The notes beneath the pieces are model-generated. The model did no database searches, was not told the origin of the DNA, and was given only the letters and a program-made list of their open reading frames with translations. This document shows positions 41,524 to 51,169 of a stretch of 64,000 nt of DNA, in pieces. Source of the DNA: Paulinella micropora (Eukaryota > Cercozoa > Imbricatea > Euglyphida > Paulinellidae). How positions within the stretch are numbered: position 1 is the stretch's first letter; the number at the start of each line of letters is the position of its first letter. The stretch spans positions 22,501 to 86,500 of the forward strand of contig WBZZ01005889.1 of the NCBI GenBank assembly GCA_019918135.1. Direction: 5' to 3'. The position numbers were made by a program, and so were the translations under genes.

Positions 41524-43185
41524 ATGAGTTTTCAAGAGGCGGTAGAAATTGTGGTCGAGGCTACGACCCCGAAGGGCGAGCCCAGCGGTGCCTCTGCCAC
41601 TGAATTGGCGCTGGGCACGACGATCGATGTACTGGAAGCGGTGACAGAGGCACTCCTGACTGCCACCGAGCCCGCGCCAACGACCGCGCCAGAGGCGGTT
41701 GTGCTCAAAGAAGCACAGGAGGCTGTGCTGCCAGCGCAGGTGGTGCCAGAGGCTGTGGCCAACTACGCGGAGATCGACTGGAAGCGTGTGAACGACTTGC
41801 AGACGTTCGGCATCGGCTGGTGCCTGAAGTACTGTACGACGGAACGGCGCGTCCAGGTGGTGTTCACCGGCGGCGAGCAGAACAACGTACAACCCCAGAC
41901 CGCCCTGAACGATTGTGTGCCCCCGGTGTGCGTGCTGTTTGCCATACCACAGAAGGACAAGCAGGCACCGCTGTGCCAGCGGGCGATGCCGATCGAGTCG
42001 GTTTGCTACCGCCCCGCGGCCCTGGTAGAAAGCTTCTCGGTAGCCACGAAACGCTTTGGCTGGAGCGGCGCCCTGCACGCAGAACTGACCGTGCTGGCCG
42101 GCGAGGGTGCGGCGTCCCGTGCGCTGATCAGGACGGAGGCCCAGTGGCACTTGCTGCTCTTCTACGCCTCGCTGGGCAAGCTGTTCGGGAACAGCCCGCC
42201 CTGGCTGCCGGCGCGTGAGAGCGCCCGGCGCAAGTGGCGCCAGGCCGTGAGGGACGAGCTGTTCTGCACGTTGCCCAGCGGCACGGCCACCGAGGTTCCT
42301 TGTGAGGAAGAGCTGGGGCACGAGACGCTACAGGCGGTGACGCGCATGTGCAGGGACGTCCTGGCGCTGCCAACGTTGGAGCCCCGGGACGTGAGCCTGT
42401 TGTACAGGTACGTGCGCGAAAACGCCGTGCTCGTGCGTTCAGTTTTGTCGGACGGCGTGGTGGGCGTAGCGCTGAACCCCCTGCTCGCCCGGGTGCCCAG
42501 GGGCCTGAACCACAACCTGGCGGTCCTGCACGACCGCGACGGGGTGGCGACCGTGTGCACGACCTCGGTGATCGCGGAGGGCGCGGCGGCCGTGCTGCCG
42601 CCGTGGACGGAGGAGTCGTTGGGCCAGCGCTACGGCGCGATCACCCCCCAGCTGCGCACTTATGTGACCAAGGAAGTCGAGGACACGGTCGCGGGCACGG
42701 TCGAGGAGATGCTGGGCACGGAGCTGGCCAAGGAGGTGCTGGGCGGGCTGGGCCAGGTGCGCGCGCTGCTGGCGTTGGAGCACACGCTGCGCCCGTTCGA
42801 GCTGGAGACGGCCAAGCTCGAGGAGCTGTGCCTGCTGGTGTCGCGCTTTGTCGCGGGGGATGCCACGCTGAGGATGGCGCGCACGATGTACGCACAACAG
42901 CTCGTGCTGCAGGCCGAGAGCGATGAGCTGCTACCAGCGGAGAAGCGAGTGGCGTCGGTGCGCACCAGGCGTAACTGGTGGGAGGACCCCGCGGGGCTGG
43001 CGGACAGCCTGCCGATCATGGAGCTGGTCATGGTTTATCTGCAGGGCGAGCTTGTGCCACAGCACTGTGGCCGCCTCCAGCCACTTCACCCACGTGACCG
43101 CGAGCAGCATGGGCGGCACAACCATAGCCAGCGCCTTGACCAGCAGCGACGACGCCATCTCGATGTTGGTGTCGTCTTGCTGTAG
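41524..43185 (+). CDS. Large hypothetical protein, up to 553 aa, C-terminus uncertain
   Basis: An intact frame from ATG 41524 (GCCATGAGT). An Ala/Glu/Val-rich N-terminus precedes a globular helical region (DWKRVNDLQTFGIGWCL, LLFYASLGKLFG, VRALLALEHTLRPFELE). Third positions are almost all G or C, suggesting strong selection. From about 43,040 on, the same bases read better as a minus-strand frame (the 3' part of the split gene), so the true stop may be earlier or the two genes may overlap tail to tail. No family recognised. Confidence 0.65.
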   Translation: MSFQEAVEIVVEATTPKGEPSGASATELALGTTIDVLEAVTEALLTATEPAPTTAPEAVVLKEAQEAVLPAQVVPEAVANYAEIDWKRVNDLQTFGIGWCLKYCTTERRVQVVFTGGEQNNVQPQTALNDCVPPVCVLFAIPQKDKQAPLCQRAMPIESVCYRPAALVESFSVATKRFGWSGALHAELTVLAGEGAASRALIRTEAQWHLLLFYASLGKLFGNSPPWLPARESARRKWRQAVRDELFCTLPSGTATEVPCEEELGHETLQAVTRMCRDVLALPTLEPRDVSLLYRYVRENAVLVRSVLSDGVVGVALNPLLARVPRGLNHNLAVLHDRDGVATVCTTSVIAEGAAAVLPPWTEESLGQRYGAITPQLRTYVTKEVEDTVAGTVEEMLGTELAKEVLGGLGQVRALLALEHTLRPFELETAKLEELCLLVSRFVAGDATLRMARTMYAQQLVLQAESDELLPAEKRVASVRTRRNWWEDPAGLADSLPIMELVMVYLQGELVPQHCGRLQPLHPRDREQHGRHNHSQRLDQQRRRHLDVGVVLL

Positions 43186-43359
43186 CAGCTGCAGGATCGT
43201 GGCAGCCAGCCGGTATTGCTCGTCGTCGTTGCCGTGGGGCAGCCTCTGCAGCCCCCGCCACAGGATGTCCAGCGCCTCGCCGGGTGTGTTTTAAGGAAGG
43301 CGTAACACAAAAAAACAAAGCCCTTTCCTCCCTTTGTAAAAAATGTGCGTCGTCAATTT

Positions 43360-43635
43360 CGTGCAGGTGTGTGTGTGTGACTGTGTGCGTGTACAGTCTG
43401 TGTGTGTGCGTGTGTGACTTGTGCGTGTGTGACTGTGTGTGTGCAGTCTGTGTGTAAGTGTGTGTGTATGTGTGTGTGACTGTGTGCAAGTGTGTGTGTG
43501 TGTGACTGTGTGTATGTGTGTGTGACTGTGTGTAAGTGTGTGTGTATGTGTGTGTGTGTGTGACTGTGTGCAAGTGTGTGTATGTGACTGTGCAGGTGTG
43601 TGTGTATGTGTGTGTGACTGTGTGTGTTGTAGGCG
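43360..43635. repeat. GT microsatellite inside split gene
   Basis: About 275 bp of GTGTGT with CTGTGTGCAAGTG-type interruptions. It lies between the two halves of the minus-strand split gene, right before the coding sequence resumes. Confidence 0.9.
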
Positions 43636-43729
43636 TATAAAGCTTTATATGTGTGGGTCACTGCTTTGTTCTATATTCGCACGTCACATATCAGGGAGGG
43701 GAGGGCCGACATCTGACGGGTTCACAATG

Positions 43730-44038
43730 ACCAACATTGAGCAAAAAGCCCATTAAAGTCGCCCAACGTTGCCAACATTGGTTTTGCTCAATTCCGCCAA
43801 CATTGGGTTTGCCCAATGATGTCGGCATCGCAGGTGCGGCCCTCCCCTCGATTACAGCCCATTGGGCGAACCCAATGCTGCCAACATTGGGTTTGCGCAA
43901 TTCTGCCAACATTGGGTTTGCCCAATGCTTCCAACATTGAGTTTGCCCAATGATGTCGGCATTGTAGCGGTCGGGCCCCCCCCTCTGTACGCAACCCATT
44001 GAGCAAAACCAATTCTGCCAACATTGGGTTTGCCCAAT
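43730..44038. repeat. CAACATTG minisatellite inside split gene
   Basis: Tandem units of about 26 bp (CAACATTGGGTTTGCCCAAT + TCTGC, with variants such as ATGATGTCGGCAT). The core resembles the block at 31325-31650. It abuts the last good codons of the first half of the split gene. Confidence 0.85.
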
Positions 44039-44352
44039 TCAAGCGAGAGTCGGTAGAACAGCGACAGCAGTTCCAATTGTAGTTTGCCCGTGCCGCTGCC
44101 GCGCAGGTGGGCCTCGTACGGCACCGCCGCCAGCAACGTCCGGGACGCGCGCGCCGCCTCGTGGCGCAGGTGCCTGAGCACGGTTAGCAGCAGCTCGCAC
44201 TGGCCGCGGCGTGCTAGCCTCTCGACCAGCGCCAACCACAGCCCGGACAGCGCTTCGCTGTCCAGCAGGCGTTGCAGCACTTGGCTGGTGAAATCGGGCT
44301 CGGGCAGCCCCGTCCGCACCACCAGCGCACAGTCTTCGTAGTCGGCCTGCAT

Positions 44353-44689
44353 GTCAAGGGTTTTGTTTTGCTCGGTATTGTCTGAGGAGAGAGAGAGCGC
44401 ACCCCCCTTGCTGACGAGCTCAGGCTCTGCCCGCCGTTACCTCTCTCTATTTCTTTTTCTTCCGTTCGAAAAGGGGGGTCGGCCCTCCCCCTTTCTCCCA
44501 CGTTTCCGGCTTGCACTTTTAGTCCGGTCCCCCCCCCCCCCCCCTTGACGCTTTTTTTTTGCTATCTTTTTTTCTTTACTGTGGCCGGTCCCCTCTGCGG
44601 TTCGTATTCTTAATTTCCACTACTTTCTTTTCTTTTTTTTTTGGCTCATTCTCTCTTTTTTTTTATCTGTTCGTGTGGCTCTGTTGTGC
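44353..44689. other. Spacer with C16 and T8-T10 runs
   Basis: No gene. C run at about 44,529-44,544; several T runs up to 44,665. Separates two minus-strand genes. Confidence 0.6.
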
Positions 44690-45301
44690 TTAGAGTTCTT
44701 GGAAGGCTGCTCCGACCAAACGTTGGTGGCGCGTGGCCGCGATGGAGATGCTAGCTATGGTAAACGCTAGGCAAGTGAACGCGAGCGGACAAACACATGA
44801 ATCCCAGATGGAAATGCAGTAATCGTCCCAACGACGCGCATAGGGGTCCGCTTTACAACAAGCACAACAAAGACTGAGCACGGCCAAACCACCGGCCACA
44901 CTTGCACAAATCCAAAGGCCGAGGTGGGCGGAGTGTCGATCGAAAACGAATCCGAATTCCGCCTCGTACGTGACCTCGGCGACGCCGTGAGTTGGTCGAG
45001 CGCAACTTATTTCGACCCAGAACGGCAGTTCCGATTCGTTATTAAACGGAAATTTTTTATAAGTGATGTTGCCAACTAGGTTAATCTGTTCGTATTTCTT
45101 CAGCGGCGTATATTGCCCCTTGCCGTCCGCGTCGACCGCCAGGAGTTTGTGCCGAGTATGGTTACAACGCACTGAGCCGGTGCAGCGAGCTCGCTGCATC
45201 GTCTTCGCAGCTAAGCGGGAGTTCTGGACCTGCTGAATCTCGCAGGCCGCCCGGGCAACCTCTGCCAGGGCTAGCATTGCTACCGCCAGCACTAGCCGCA
45301 T
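44690..45301 (-). CDS. Membrane glycoprotein family member 1, 203 aa
   Basis: The ATG at 45301 begins a signal peptide (MRLVLAVAMLALAEVARA) followed by a Cys-rich ectodomain. NLVGNITYK and NNESE provide N-glycosylation sequons. Two hydrophobic segments follow, near residues 127-147 and 168-190, separated by a Cys-rich loop (CCACCKADPYARRWDDYC). It ends in HQRLVGAAFQEL. It is one of four tandem minus-strand paralogues (44690-47955). Signal, sequons and two membrane passes suggest a surface or envelope protein. Intact. The family is not one I recognise. Confidence 0.75.
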   Translation of the reverse strand: MRLVLAVAMLALAEVARAACEIQQVQNSRLAAKTMQRARCTGSVRCNHTRHKLLAVDADGKGQYTPLKKYEQINLVGNITYKKFPFNNESELPFWVEISCARPTHGVAEVTYEAEFGFVFDRHSAHLGLWICASVAGGLAVLSLCCACCKADPYARRWDDYCISIWDSCVCPLAFTCLAFTIASISIAATRHQRLVGAAFQEL

Positions 45302-45534
45302 CTTTCTCTTGGTAGTTTTTTTAAGGTAGTGTACAGAATTTGTCTAGGGGTTGGAAGATAATCGAGGGAAACCAAAAAAAATACGTTCCTCTTTGTTCTT
45401 GGTTCAGCTCCCGCCCTTCCCCCCCCCCCCCTGCAATGGTCGCCTCTCTCTCTGTTCCTCCTTTTTTTTTGCTCGCCCTTCCCCCCCGCCAGCCAAACTC
45501 CCGCGCCGGTCTCTCTTTTTCTGTCTCGAAGCCT
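45302..45534. other. Spacer between tandem paralogues
   Basis: Includes A8, C11 and T8 runs. No gene. It probably holds the promoter of the preceding paralogue and the 3' end of the next. Confidence 0.55.
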
Positions 45535-46197
45535 TTAGAGCTCCTGGAATTCTGTACCAAGCCAGCTCGTGTGCCTTATTACCGCGAGGACGATGGTGGG
45601 TACCAGAAACGCTAGCGCCAGGACCCCGATACAAAACCGCGATTCTACCAATGTATTCAGCACAGTATAAAGGCTTTCCTGGTCCTGGCTACTTTCTCGT
45701 AGTTGGTAGTAGAAGCACAGGAGACCCCAAGCCGAGAAGAAACTCGTAAAAAACGCACAAGCTATCAGCCCCGCATAGACCGAACGTTCTTCGAACACGA
45801 ATTTGAACTCTGCTTCATAAGGGATCTCGGTACCATTCACGATGTCTTGGTGGTGGCTGCACTGTATCTCCACCGAGAACGGCGGGTCGGACTCGTGCCT
45901 GTCGAACCCGACCAGCCGGTACTTTATGTTGCCGACCAAGTCCACCAAGGGAAAGCGCACCCTGTACCGCCGTTGCAATTCTTTAAACGTATGGCCCCGT
46001 TTGGCACCGCCAGCGTTGGCTAGGATCAGTGGGTGCCACTTGTGGTCGCAGCGCAGGGACCCGCTGCAGCTAGCTTTTTGCATCGTCCCGAACATCTTGT
46101 CGCCCTGGTGTACGTAGGCATTGACCTGCTGGACCTCGCAGACCGCCCGGGCGACTTCCGCCAGGGCTAGCATTGCTATCACCAAGGCCAGCCGCAT
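45535..46197 (-). CDS. Membrane glycoprotein family member 2, 220 aa
   Basis: ATG 46197 and signal peptide MRLALVIAMLALAEVARA. The ectodomain has the same Cys pattern as its neighbours (CSGSLRCDHKWHPL), VDLVGNIKYR and an IVNGTEIPYEAEF stretch with a sequon. Two membrane segments follow: a Phe/Ala-rich one near residues 140-160 and ALAFLVPTIVLAVI near the end. The C-terminus (TEFQEL) matches member 1. Intact. Function inferred to be at a membrane, possibly the virion surface. Confidence 0.75.
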   Translation of the reverse strand: MRLALVIAMLALAEVARAVCEVQQVNAYVHQGDKMFGTMQKASCSGSLRCDHKWHPLILANAGGAKRGHTFKELQRRYRVRFPLVDLVGNIKYRLVGFDRHESDPPFSVEIQCSHHQDIVNGTEIPYEAEFKFVFEERSVYAGLIACAFFTSFFSAWGLLCFYYQLRESSQDQESLYTVLNTLVESRFCIGVLALAFLVPTIVLAVIRHTSWLGTEFQEL

Positions 46198-46408
46198 GTG
46201 CTCTTTTTTTCTTTTTTTTGCCAGTAGCTTAGTTTTTTAATTTTTACCTACAAAGGATTGCCTAAATTGTACCTAAAGAAAAAACAGGCATCACACTCTT
46301 TTTTTTCTGTCTCTTGGCTGCAAAAGTTCCCGCCCGCCGGGCTCTCTGTCGTTAGTCTTATCTTTCCGCGGCCCGTCGCCAAAAAAAGGACTCCGTTCTT
46401 TTGCCTTC

Positions 46409-47081
46409 TTAGAAACCTCTAAATAAGGCGCCTTTCCAGCTTCTATCTCGCTTGGCCGCGAGGACCAGGACCAGGAATAAAGATAGTACCCACGCCAGCA
46501 CGAGTAAGGACCACCCAAATCTAGTTGGCGCCTTCGAGTTGCACAGATCGTACCACACCCGGCTAGAAATTTTACGGTTCCTGTAAGTGCCCCGATTCCA
46601 GCAGCACGAACAGACAAGAGCGGCTGAACAGATAGTCGTTACTATTTTGCTAGCTAGAAGCCATTCATAGACGGCTTCTTCTTCGAAGACGAATCTGAAA
46701 TCTGCCTCAAGGAATCTCCGCGCCATTTACATTGTCTTGTGGGTGGCTGCATTTTATCTCGATTATAAACGGTGGTCCGGAATCGTGTTCAAACCCGTAG
46801 TACCGGTACGAGATGTTGCCAATTAGGTTAACCAAGGGATAACGTAGTCTGTACCGCCGGAGCTCTCGCGCTGACCGAGCTAGCTGAGGATTGTCTACCT
46901 TGGCGTACATAAGTGGGTGCCAGTCGTAGTCGCAGCGCAGGGTTCCGCGGCAGCTGGCTTTTTGCATCGTCCCCCATTTTCTCTTGTCCTGGTGCAGGCA
47001 AAAGTTGGCCTGCTGGACCTCGCAGACGGCCCGGGAGATGTCTGCCAGGGCTAAAATCGCTACCACCAGCGCTAGCCGCAT
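46409..47081 (-). pseudogene. Membrane glycoprotein family member 3, one frame break
   Basis: ATG 47081 and signal peptide MRLALVVAILALADISRA, then CSRGTLRC-like Cys spacing and NLIGNISYRY with a sequon. The frame changes near the AA at 46709-46710 (plus strand), between a NVNGAEIP stretch and FRFVFEEEAVY. Comparison with member 2 shows the two parts are continuous in the family. Two membrane segments follow (SKIVTTICSAALVC; LLVLAWVLSLFLVLVLA). Decayed or a base-call error; otherwise a normal member. Confidence 0.65.
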
Positions 47082-47381
47082 TTTTTTGGGCCTAAGTGGC
47101 TTGGTTTTTTTTTTATTTCTGGGAATACGGGGCCGCCTAAAATTGTGGCTGCGAAAAAAAAGCCAGGCAAAACCAAGAAAAAAAGTTCCATCTCTGTCTT
47201 GGCTCTCTCTCTCTCTCTCTCTCTCTCTAGCGCAGTCATCTCCCTCCCTAGCTGGCCTCTGCTAGCTCTAAAACCTAGATGGCAGGGTCCGTTCTCCTCC
47301 GGCTGCTCTGCAGCTGTGTTGGTTTAGCTGCACAAGCGGCCCCGCCGAAAGGTTAGGTGTGTCTACCCCTCCCTTTCTTGT
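47082..47381. other. Spacer with TC microsatellite
   Basis: TCTCTC array near 47,205-47,230 and T/A runs. No gene. Confidence 0.55.
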
Positions 47382-47955
47382 TCAGATTGGCTGGAAGATC
47401 GCGCCGACCCGGCGCCCGGGCTGAACGGCCCCGAGAACGCTGGCAGTTATAATGAAGCATACGAACGCAGCCCCCAAGAAAATTAGGAAATAACAATTGC
47501 TTCGCCGTCCATGCCAGCTGCTCGTGGTACCGATATTCGAAGCTATTGCACAACACGCAAGAATAGGAATAATACACATCCAAACTATAGCTGCTATAAA
47601 GCCGTCGGAAGTGCCTTGATGGTTAAAGACAAAGCTGAACCTAGCATCATAAGAAATCAGGCGGCCGTGGTTTCTGTCAGTGACGTTGTTGCAGGAGATT
47701 CGGATCGTGAACGGTGGCGTCTGCTGCTCGCTCTTGTTATGGTTGTCTACGTATTCATACTTCACGTTCGTGTCTATTGAAACTGGGTCATCTTTGATGA
47801 AGTATCTGCGGCGGTCACCCTCCGCGGCAACCTGTAGCAGCGGGAGAGGTTTCTCATGCACGCCGCATTGCAATTGCCCGTAGCACCGCGCCTCGTTCAC
47901 TGGCGTTTTCAGGTATTTGCTGCTGATCTGCCGTTGGCACGATCACTAGCCGCAT
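47382..47955 (-). pseudogene. Membrane glycoprotein family member 4, signal peptide lost
   Basis: The ectodomain and two membrane segments are open from about 47,938 to the stop at 47382 (RCYGQLQCGVHEKPL, RISCNNVTDRNHG with sequons, IVWMCIIPILACCAIAS, CFIITASVLGAVQPG). The ATG at 47955 is followed by only MRLVI, after which the frame differs. Compared with members 1 to 3, about a dozen residues of the signal core are missing. This looks like a deletion that leaves no working signal peptide in frame. Most divergent of the four. Confidence 0.6.
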
Positions 47956-48350
47956 GTTCAAGCAGATTTTTTTTCTTTGCTCTTCTTTTATTTTTCTTGG
48001 GAGCAAAAGAGACAGAGAGATGTTTTTAGCAGTTTTTCAGAACCCCCAGGGTTCCAGCACCAACACAGCCCACGCCCTCCTGCCAAAAAAAACAACGCAC
48101 ACCAAGCCAAATCTCCCTCCCGTTTTTTCTCGAGCTGTGCGTGTTGGGAGGGGAAGTGGAACAGCAGAAATAGTAAAAAGAGGGGGGGGGGGGGGGCCGG
48201 CCGCACGGGTTCGAAGTAAGGGGCGGGAGGGGGGAATGGCCACACGGTGAGAGGGGGGGGGGGGGGCCACAGGCAAGAAGGCTCGCCCACAGTAAAAAAA
48301 AAAGTTCTTTCCTGCGGGTTGGTGCAGAAAATCCTTTTTTGGTTTTGTCC
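47956..48350. other. Divergent spacer with G13 and G14 runs
   Basis: G runs at about 48,182-48,196 and 48,255-48,268 flank GCCGGCCGCACGG. No gene. It is upstream of genes on both sides. Confidence 0.65.
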
Positions 48351-50009
48351 ATGAGCAAGCGCACCGCCAAGGAACAGGGCGGCAAGGCCAAGAAGGCCCG
48401 CCACGACAAGGAGCCAGAGGATGCCTCGGAGTGGGACGCAGAATCGAAACGCGTCTGCGAGGCCGCCGCGGCCGAGCCAGTCGGCCGCTTTTTCGGCAAA
48501 CTGACGCCAGAGAACTGGGTGCCGGAATTGCTGCGGCGCAGCCTGGAGCCCGCTACTAACCTGGAGGGCCTGGTCCCGCTCGGCGAGCTGCGCGCCGAGC
48601 TCTTCGCGGGGCTAGACAAGGTGTACAAGTCGCTGCACAGCAGCTTCTGGCAATCGTTTGTGGACACCAGCTTCTTGCTGCAGTACACGCTCGTGCGAGT
48701 TCATGCTGCTGCCACGGGCGACTGGGTCGAACTGGTGCGTTTTCTGCCCCCGCCGAGCGAGATCTACCAGCTCAAGCAGGAGGCGTCGTACAAGGATGCC
48801 ACCAAGGAGGTCGTGACCCTCAAGTTCCGCGCCGACCCGCGGTCCGGCAGGGTGTTTAAGAAGGGCTACCTGCTGGCGACGCCGCCGGGCGTGATCGGCG
48901 GGGGCTGCAAGCTGTTCTTTTCCAGCCACGCGACGGAGGCAGAGAAGGCCACGTACGGGCGGCTGTGCTACGGCTCGTACCGCGACGTCGAGGACTTTGC
49001 GCACAGGTACACCCCGGATCCTCTGGGGGACAGCGTGAAGCCCGAACGCGTGCAACGCAGCTTCATGGTGAGCGCCCGCGCGTCCAAGGCGGCGCCGCCG
49101 GCGCAGGTCATTTCTTCGCGCGGCCAGGTGTACGAGGTGGGCGCCCTCGCGGTGGTGTTCGACCTGTGGCTCGAGTTCCTGTCGGTCTGGTGTGTACTGG
49201 ACGCGCTGAAGGACGGGCAGAAGGCCACGCTGCTGTGCCAGGCCATGTCGTGCGTCGGCAACAAGCTCAAGGACATCGCGCAGGACCAGGGAGTGGACCA
49301 GCACGCCGACGGCACGTACCCGGAGCCCGTGCGCGCCAAGTTCCACGAGGTGCTCCTGCGCACCAAGAGCGAGGAGTTCACGGCCAAGACCACCAAGGAG
49401 CGCAAGAACCTGACGCGCTACGTGAAGAGCGGCTGCTACTTCAAGAAAGTAGACTCGCAGCCCAACGAAGCCCCGGCGCTCGTGCTGCAGACGCAGGCCA
49501 ACTACTCGTTCTCCAACGTGAACACGTTCGCGAATGCCGGGCAGCGCAGCTGGGGTGCCAAGAAGAAGCCGGGGCCCCAGGACGCCTCCGGTGGCTACAA
49601 GTTCAACGACCTGTACATCCGCGACATGCGCGTGCCCGGGCACCCCGTCCTGACGGACGAGCAGGCCATGCGCTGTGTGCGCCCCGGCGCCGTGGTGAGC
49701 GTGGGCTTCTCGATCCGGGCGAGCTTCGACCCGTTGTCGCAGGGCGCGCTGTGCCTGAAACGGGTCCCCAAGTTCTTGTTCCTCTGGGACGCGGAAAACG
49801 CCTTCGACCAGGCCTCGGACCCGGCCGAGCAGGCGTCGGACTGTGCGGGGTGGGAGGAGGGCGGCTACGCGCCCGGCGAGAAGTGCGACGGCGCGGTGGC
49901 GCTAGTGCCTACCTCGTTGGCCGGCGTAGTGAACGAGCCCGAGGAGGAGGACGATGGACGACGCATCGTCGACGACGTCAACGTTAACGTCGTCATCGAG
50001 GACGTGTGA
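48351..50009 (+). CDS. Large hypothetical protein, 552 aa, basic N-terminus
   Basis: The ATG at 48351 (GTCCATGAGC) begins a basic tail (MSKRTAKEQGGKAKKARH) like a nuclear localisation or DNA-binding segment. The remaining frame is intact and almost entirely G/C at third positions. Globular content includes FFGKLTPENWVPELLRR, WQSFVDTSFLLQYTLVRV, KLFFSSHATEAEKATYGRL and VSVGFSIRASFDPLSQG. The C-terminus is acidic. No family recognised. Like the 37605 gene, strong codon bias and integrity suggest a highly expressed, perhaps structural, protein, but this is a guess. Confidence 0.75.
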   Translation: MSKRTAKEQGGKAKKARHDKEPEDASEWDAESKRVCEAAAAEPVGRFFGKLTPENWVPELLRRSLEPATNLEGLVPLGELRAELFAGLDKVYKSLHSSFWQSFVDTSFLLQYTLVRVHAAATGDWVELVRFLPPPSEIYQLKQEASYKDATKEVVTLKFRADPRSGRVFKKGYLLATPPGVIGGGCKLFFSSHATEAEKATYGRLCYGSYRDVEDFAHRYTPDPLGDSVKPERVQRSFMVSARASKAAPPAQVISSRGQVYEVGALAVVFDLWLEFLSVWCVLDALKDGQKATLLCQAMSCVGNKLKDIAQDQGVDQHADGTYPEPVRAKFHEVLLRTKSEEFTAKTTKERKNLTRYVKSGCYFKKVDSQPNEAPALVLQTQANYSFSNVNTFANAGQRSWGAKKKPGPQDASGGYKFNDLYIRDMRVPGHPVLTDEQAMRCVRPGAVVSVGFSIRASFDPLSQGALCLKRVPKFLFLWDAENAFDQASDPAEQASDCAGWEEGGYAPGEKCDGAVALVPTSLAGVVNEPEEEDDGRRIVDDVNVNVVIEDV

Positions 50010-50241
50010 ACCTTTCCCCCCTAAAAAAGCCCCCCACCTTTTCTCTCTCCCTCTCACACATCCTGCTAGCTAGCCCCAAAAAAAGGTGGGGCCGAACCCT
50101 CAGACTCGAAGCAAAAGTAGACACCTGTCTATGCGTAAATTTAAGTTACTAGGTTTTTTTTGGGGTAGCTAAAAAAAGTTTTTTTCACGCGCTGTCAGCC
50201 CCACGGTTCTTTTTTAATTAAACACGATTTTTTTGGTCTGG
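50010..50241. other. Spacer between convergent genes
   Basis: A and T homopolymers. No gene. Should contain both 3' ends. Confidence 0.55.
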
Positions 50242-50736
50242 TCATGCGTACCCGGTCTCTGTTTTCTGTCGTGGTAAAGGCGCGGGGCTGCGCACAAAGA
50301 CGACCTGGTGTTTATAGCGTTCGGCACGGTTCTTGTCCTTGCCCGCCAGGGACAAGGGCGCGCAGACCCGCAAGAGCGGCACGTACAGGAAGTGCCTGTC
50401 GCAGTCGACGACGCGCGGCACAACTAGTTTGCGGCGGGCGGGGCCCCGCCACACGTCGCCGGGGTCCTTGAGCGGGAGGGGGGGGTCCCACACCACCCGG
50501 CCGGGCCGCGCGCTCTCGGTGGACGCCTCCGAGCGCGAGTGCGAAGTCGTGGCGGGTACGAGCTCGGCCAGCCTCTGCCGGTGCTCGTCGATCATGTTCC
50601 ACTCTAGTACCGCGTGGTGCTTCTTGAGATCGGACAGCAGCTGCGGCTCTGGCTCGCGGGTTTCGCCGTAGCGGACGAGCCCCTCGCTGTCCTGCAGGAA
50701 CTGGTTCACTGCCCACAGCCAGAAGGCCTCGTTCAT
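50242..50736 (-). CDS. Hypothetical protein, 164 aa
   Basis: ATG 50736 to stop at 50242, intact. Trp-rich N-terminus (MNEAFWLWAVNQFLQ), a helical segment (DLKKHHAVLEWNMIDEHRQRL), then a basic C-terminal half (VVPRVVDCDRHFLYVPLL). No membrane segment or family recognised. Confidence 0.65.
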   Translation of the reverse strand: MNEAFWLWAVNQFLQDSEGLVRYGETREPEPQLLSDLKKHHAVLEWNMIDEHRQRLAELVPATTSHSRSEASTESARPGRVVWDPPLPLKDPGDVWRGPARRKLVVPRVVDCDRHFLYVPLLRVCAPLSLAGKDKNRAERYKHQVVFVRSPAPLPRQKTETGYA

Positions 50737-51169
50737 GCCGTTCGGTACTTGAGGGAACGGCAGGAGTTGGGCATAAAATGCAGGAGGGACGAGAAGAGTT
50801 TAGAGGTGGGAAGAGAGAGTGGAATTGAACAGAGGCCGGCGGAAAGTTGCTAGAGGAAAAAAAAGGACCGAGGCCAGGACAGGTGGGGGAGGGAGGGGAG
50901 AGGAGAAAAAGTTAACAAGGCCCTCCCCCCCCCCCCAAAAAAAAAGAAAAAAATGGGAGCGGGGAGGGTGGGGGGAGAAAATAAACAGAGAAGGTGAAGA
51001 AGAAATTGGTGTAGAGGAAAATCGGCGGGGGGAAGAAAAAGGCGAAGAGGCACACGGCGAACAAAAAGGGCGGGCAGGAAAAAGGCGAAGGGGGCACACT
51101 GCGAAAAAGGCACACACAGCGAAGGGGTGGGGAGGGGGAGGTGAGAAAAGGAGACGACAGAAGGACCGG
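50737..51169. other. Purine-rich divergent spacer
   Basis: Long purine tracts (GGGGGAGGGAGGGG, A9) translate only as Arg/Lys/Glu or Pro/Phe low complexity. No gene, although the plus-strand frame is open into the next gene. Confidence 0.65.

Larger units (their letters stand above)
42931..44352 (-). pseudogene. Helical protein gene split by a repeat block
   Basis: The first part (ATG 44352 to about 44,040) encodes a helical, Leu/Arg-rich protein (LPEPDFTSQVLQRLLDSE, RRGQCELLLTVLRHL, KLQLELLSLFYRLSLE). It then runs directly into minisatellite. A second part, about 43,290 to the stop at 42931, resumes with similar character (ALDILWRGLQRLP, EQYRLAATILQLLQQ, MLLAVTWVKWLEAATVLW). The roughly 750 bases between are repeats with no obvious splice sites. 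I infer one gene interrupted by repeat insertion or expansion. The second part overlaps the 3' end of the plus-strand gene 41524-43185. No family recognised. Confidence 0.45.

Noticed and set aside
42348..42926. Gly/Arg-rich frame overlapping the gene at 41524
   Set aside because: Shadow of a G/C-biased gene in another frame.
48612..49643. 343-codon minus-strand frame
   Set aside because: Antisense shadow of the strongly codon-biased gene at 48351-50009.
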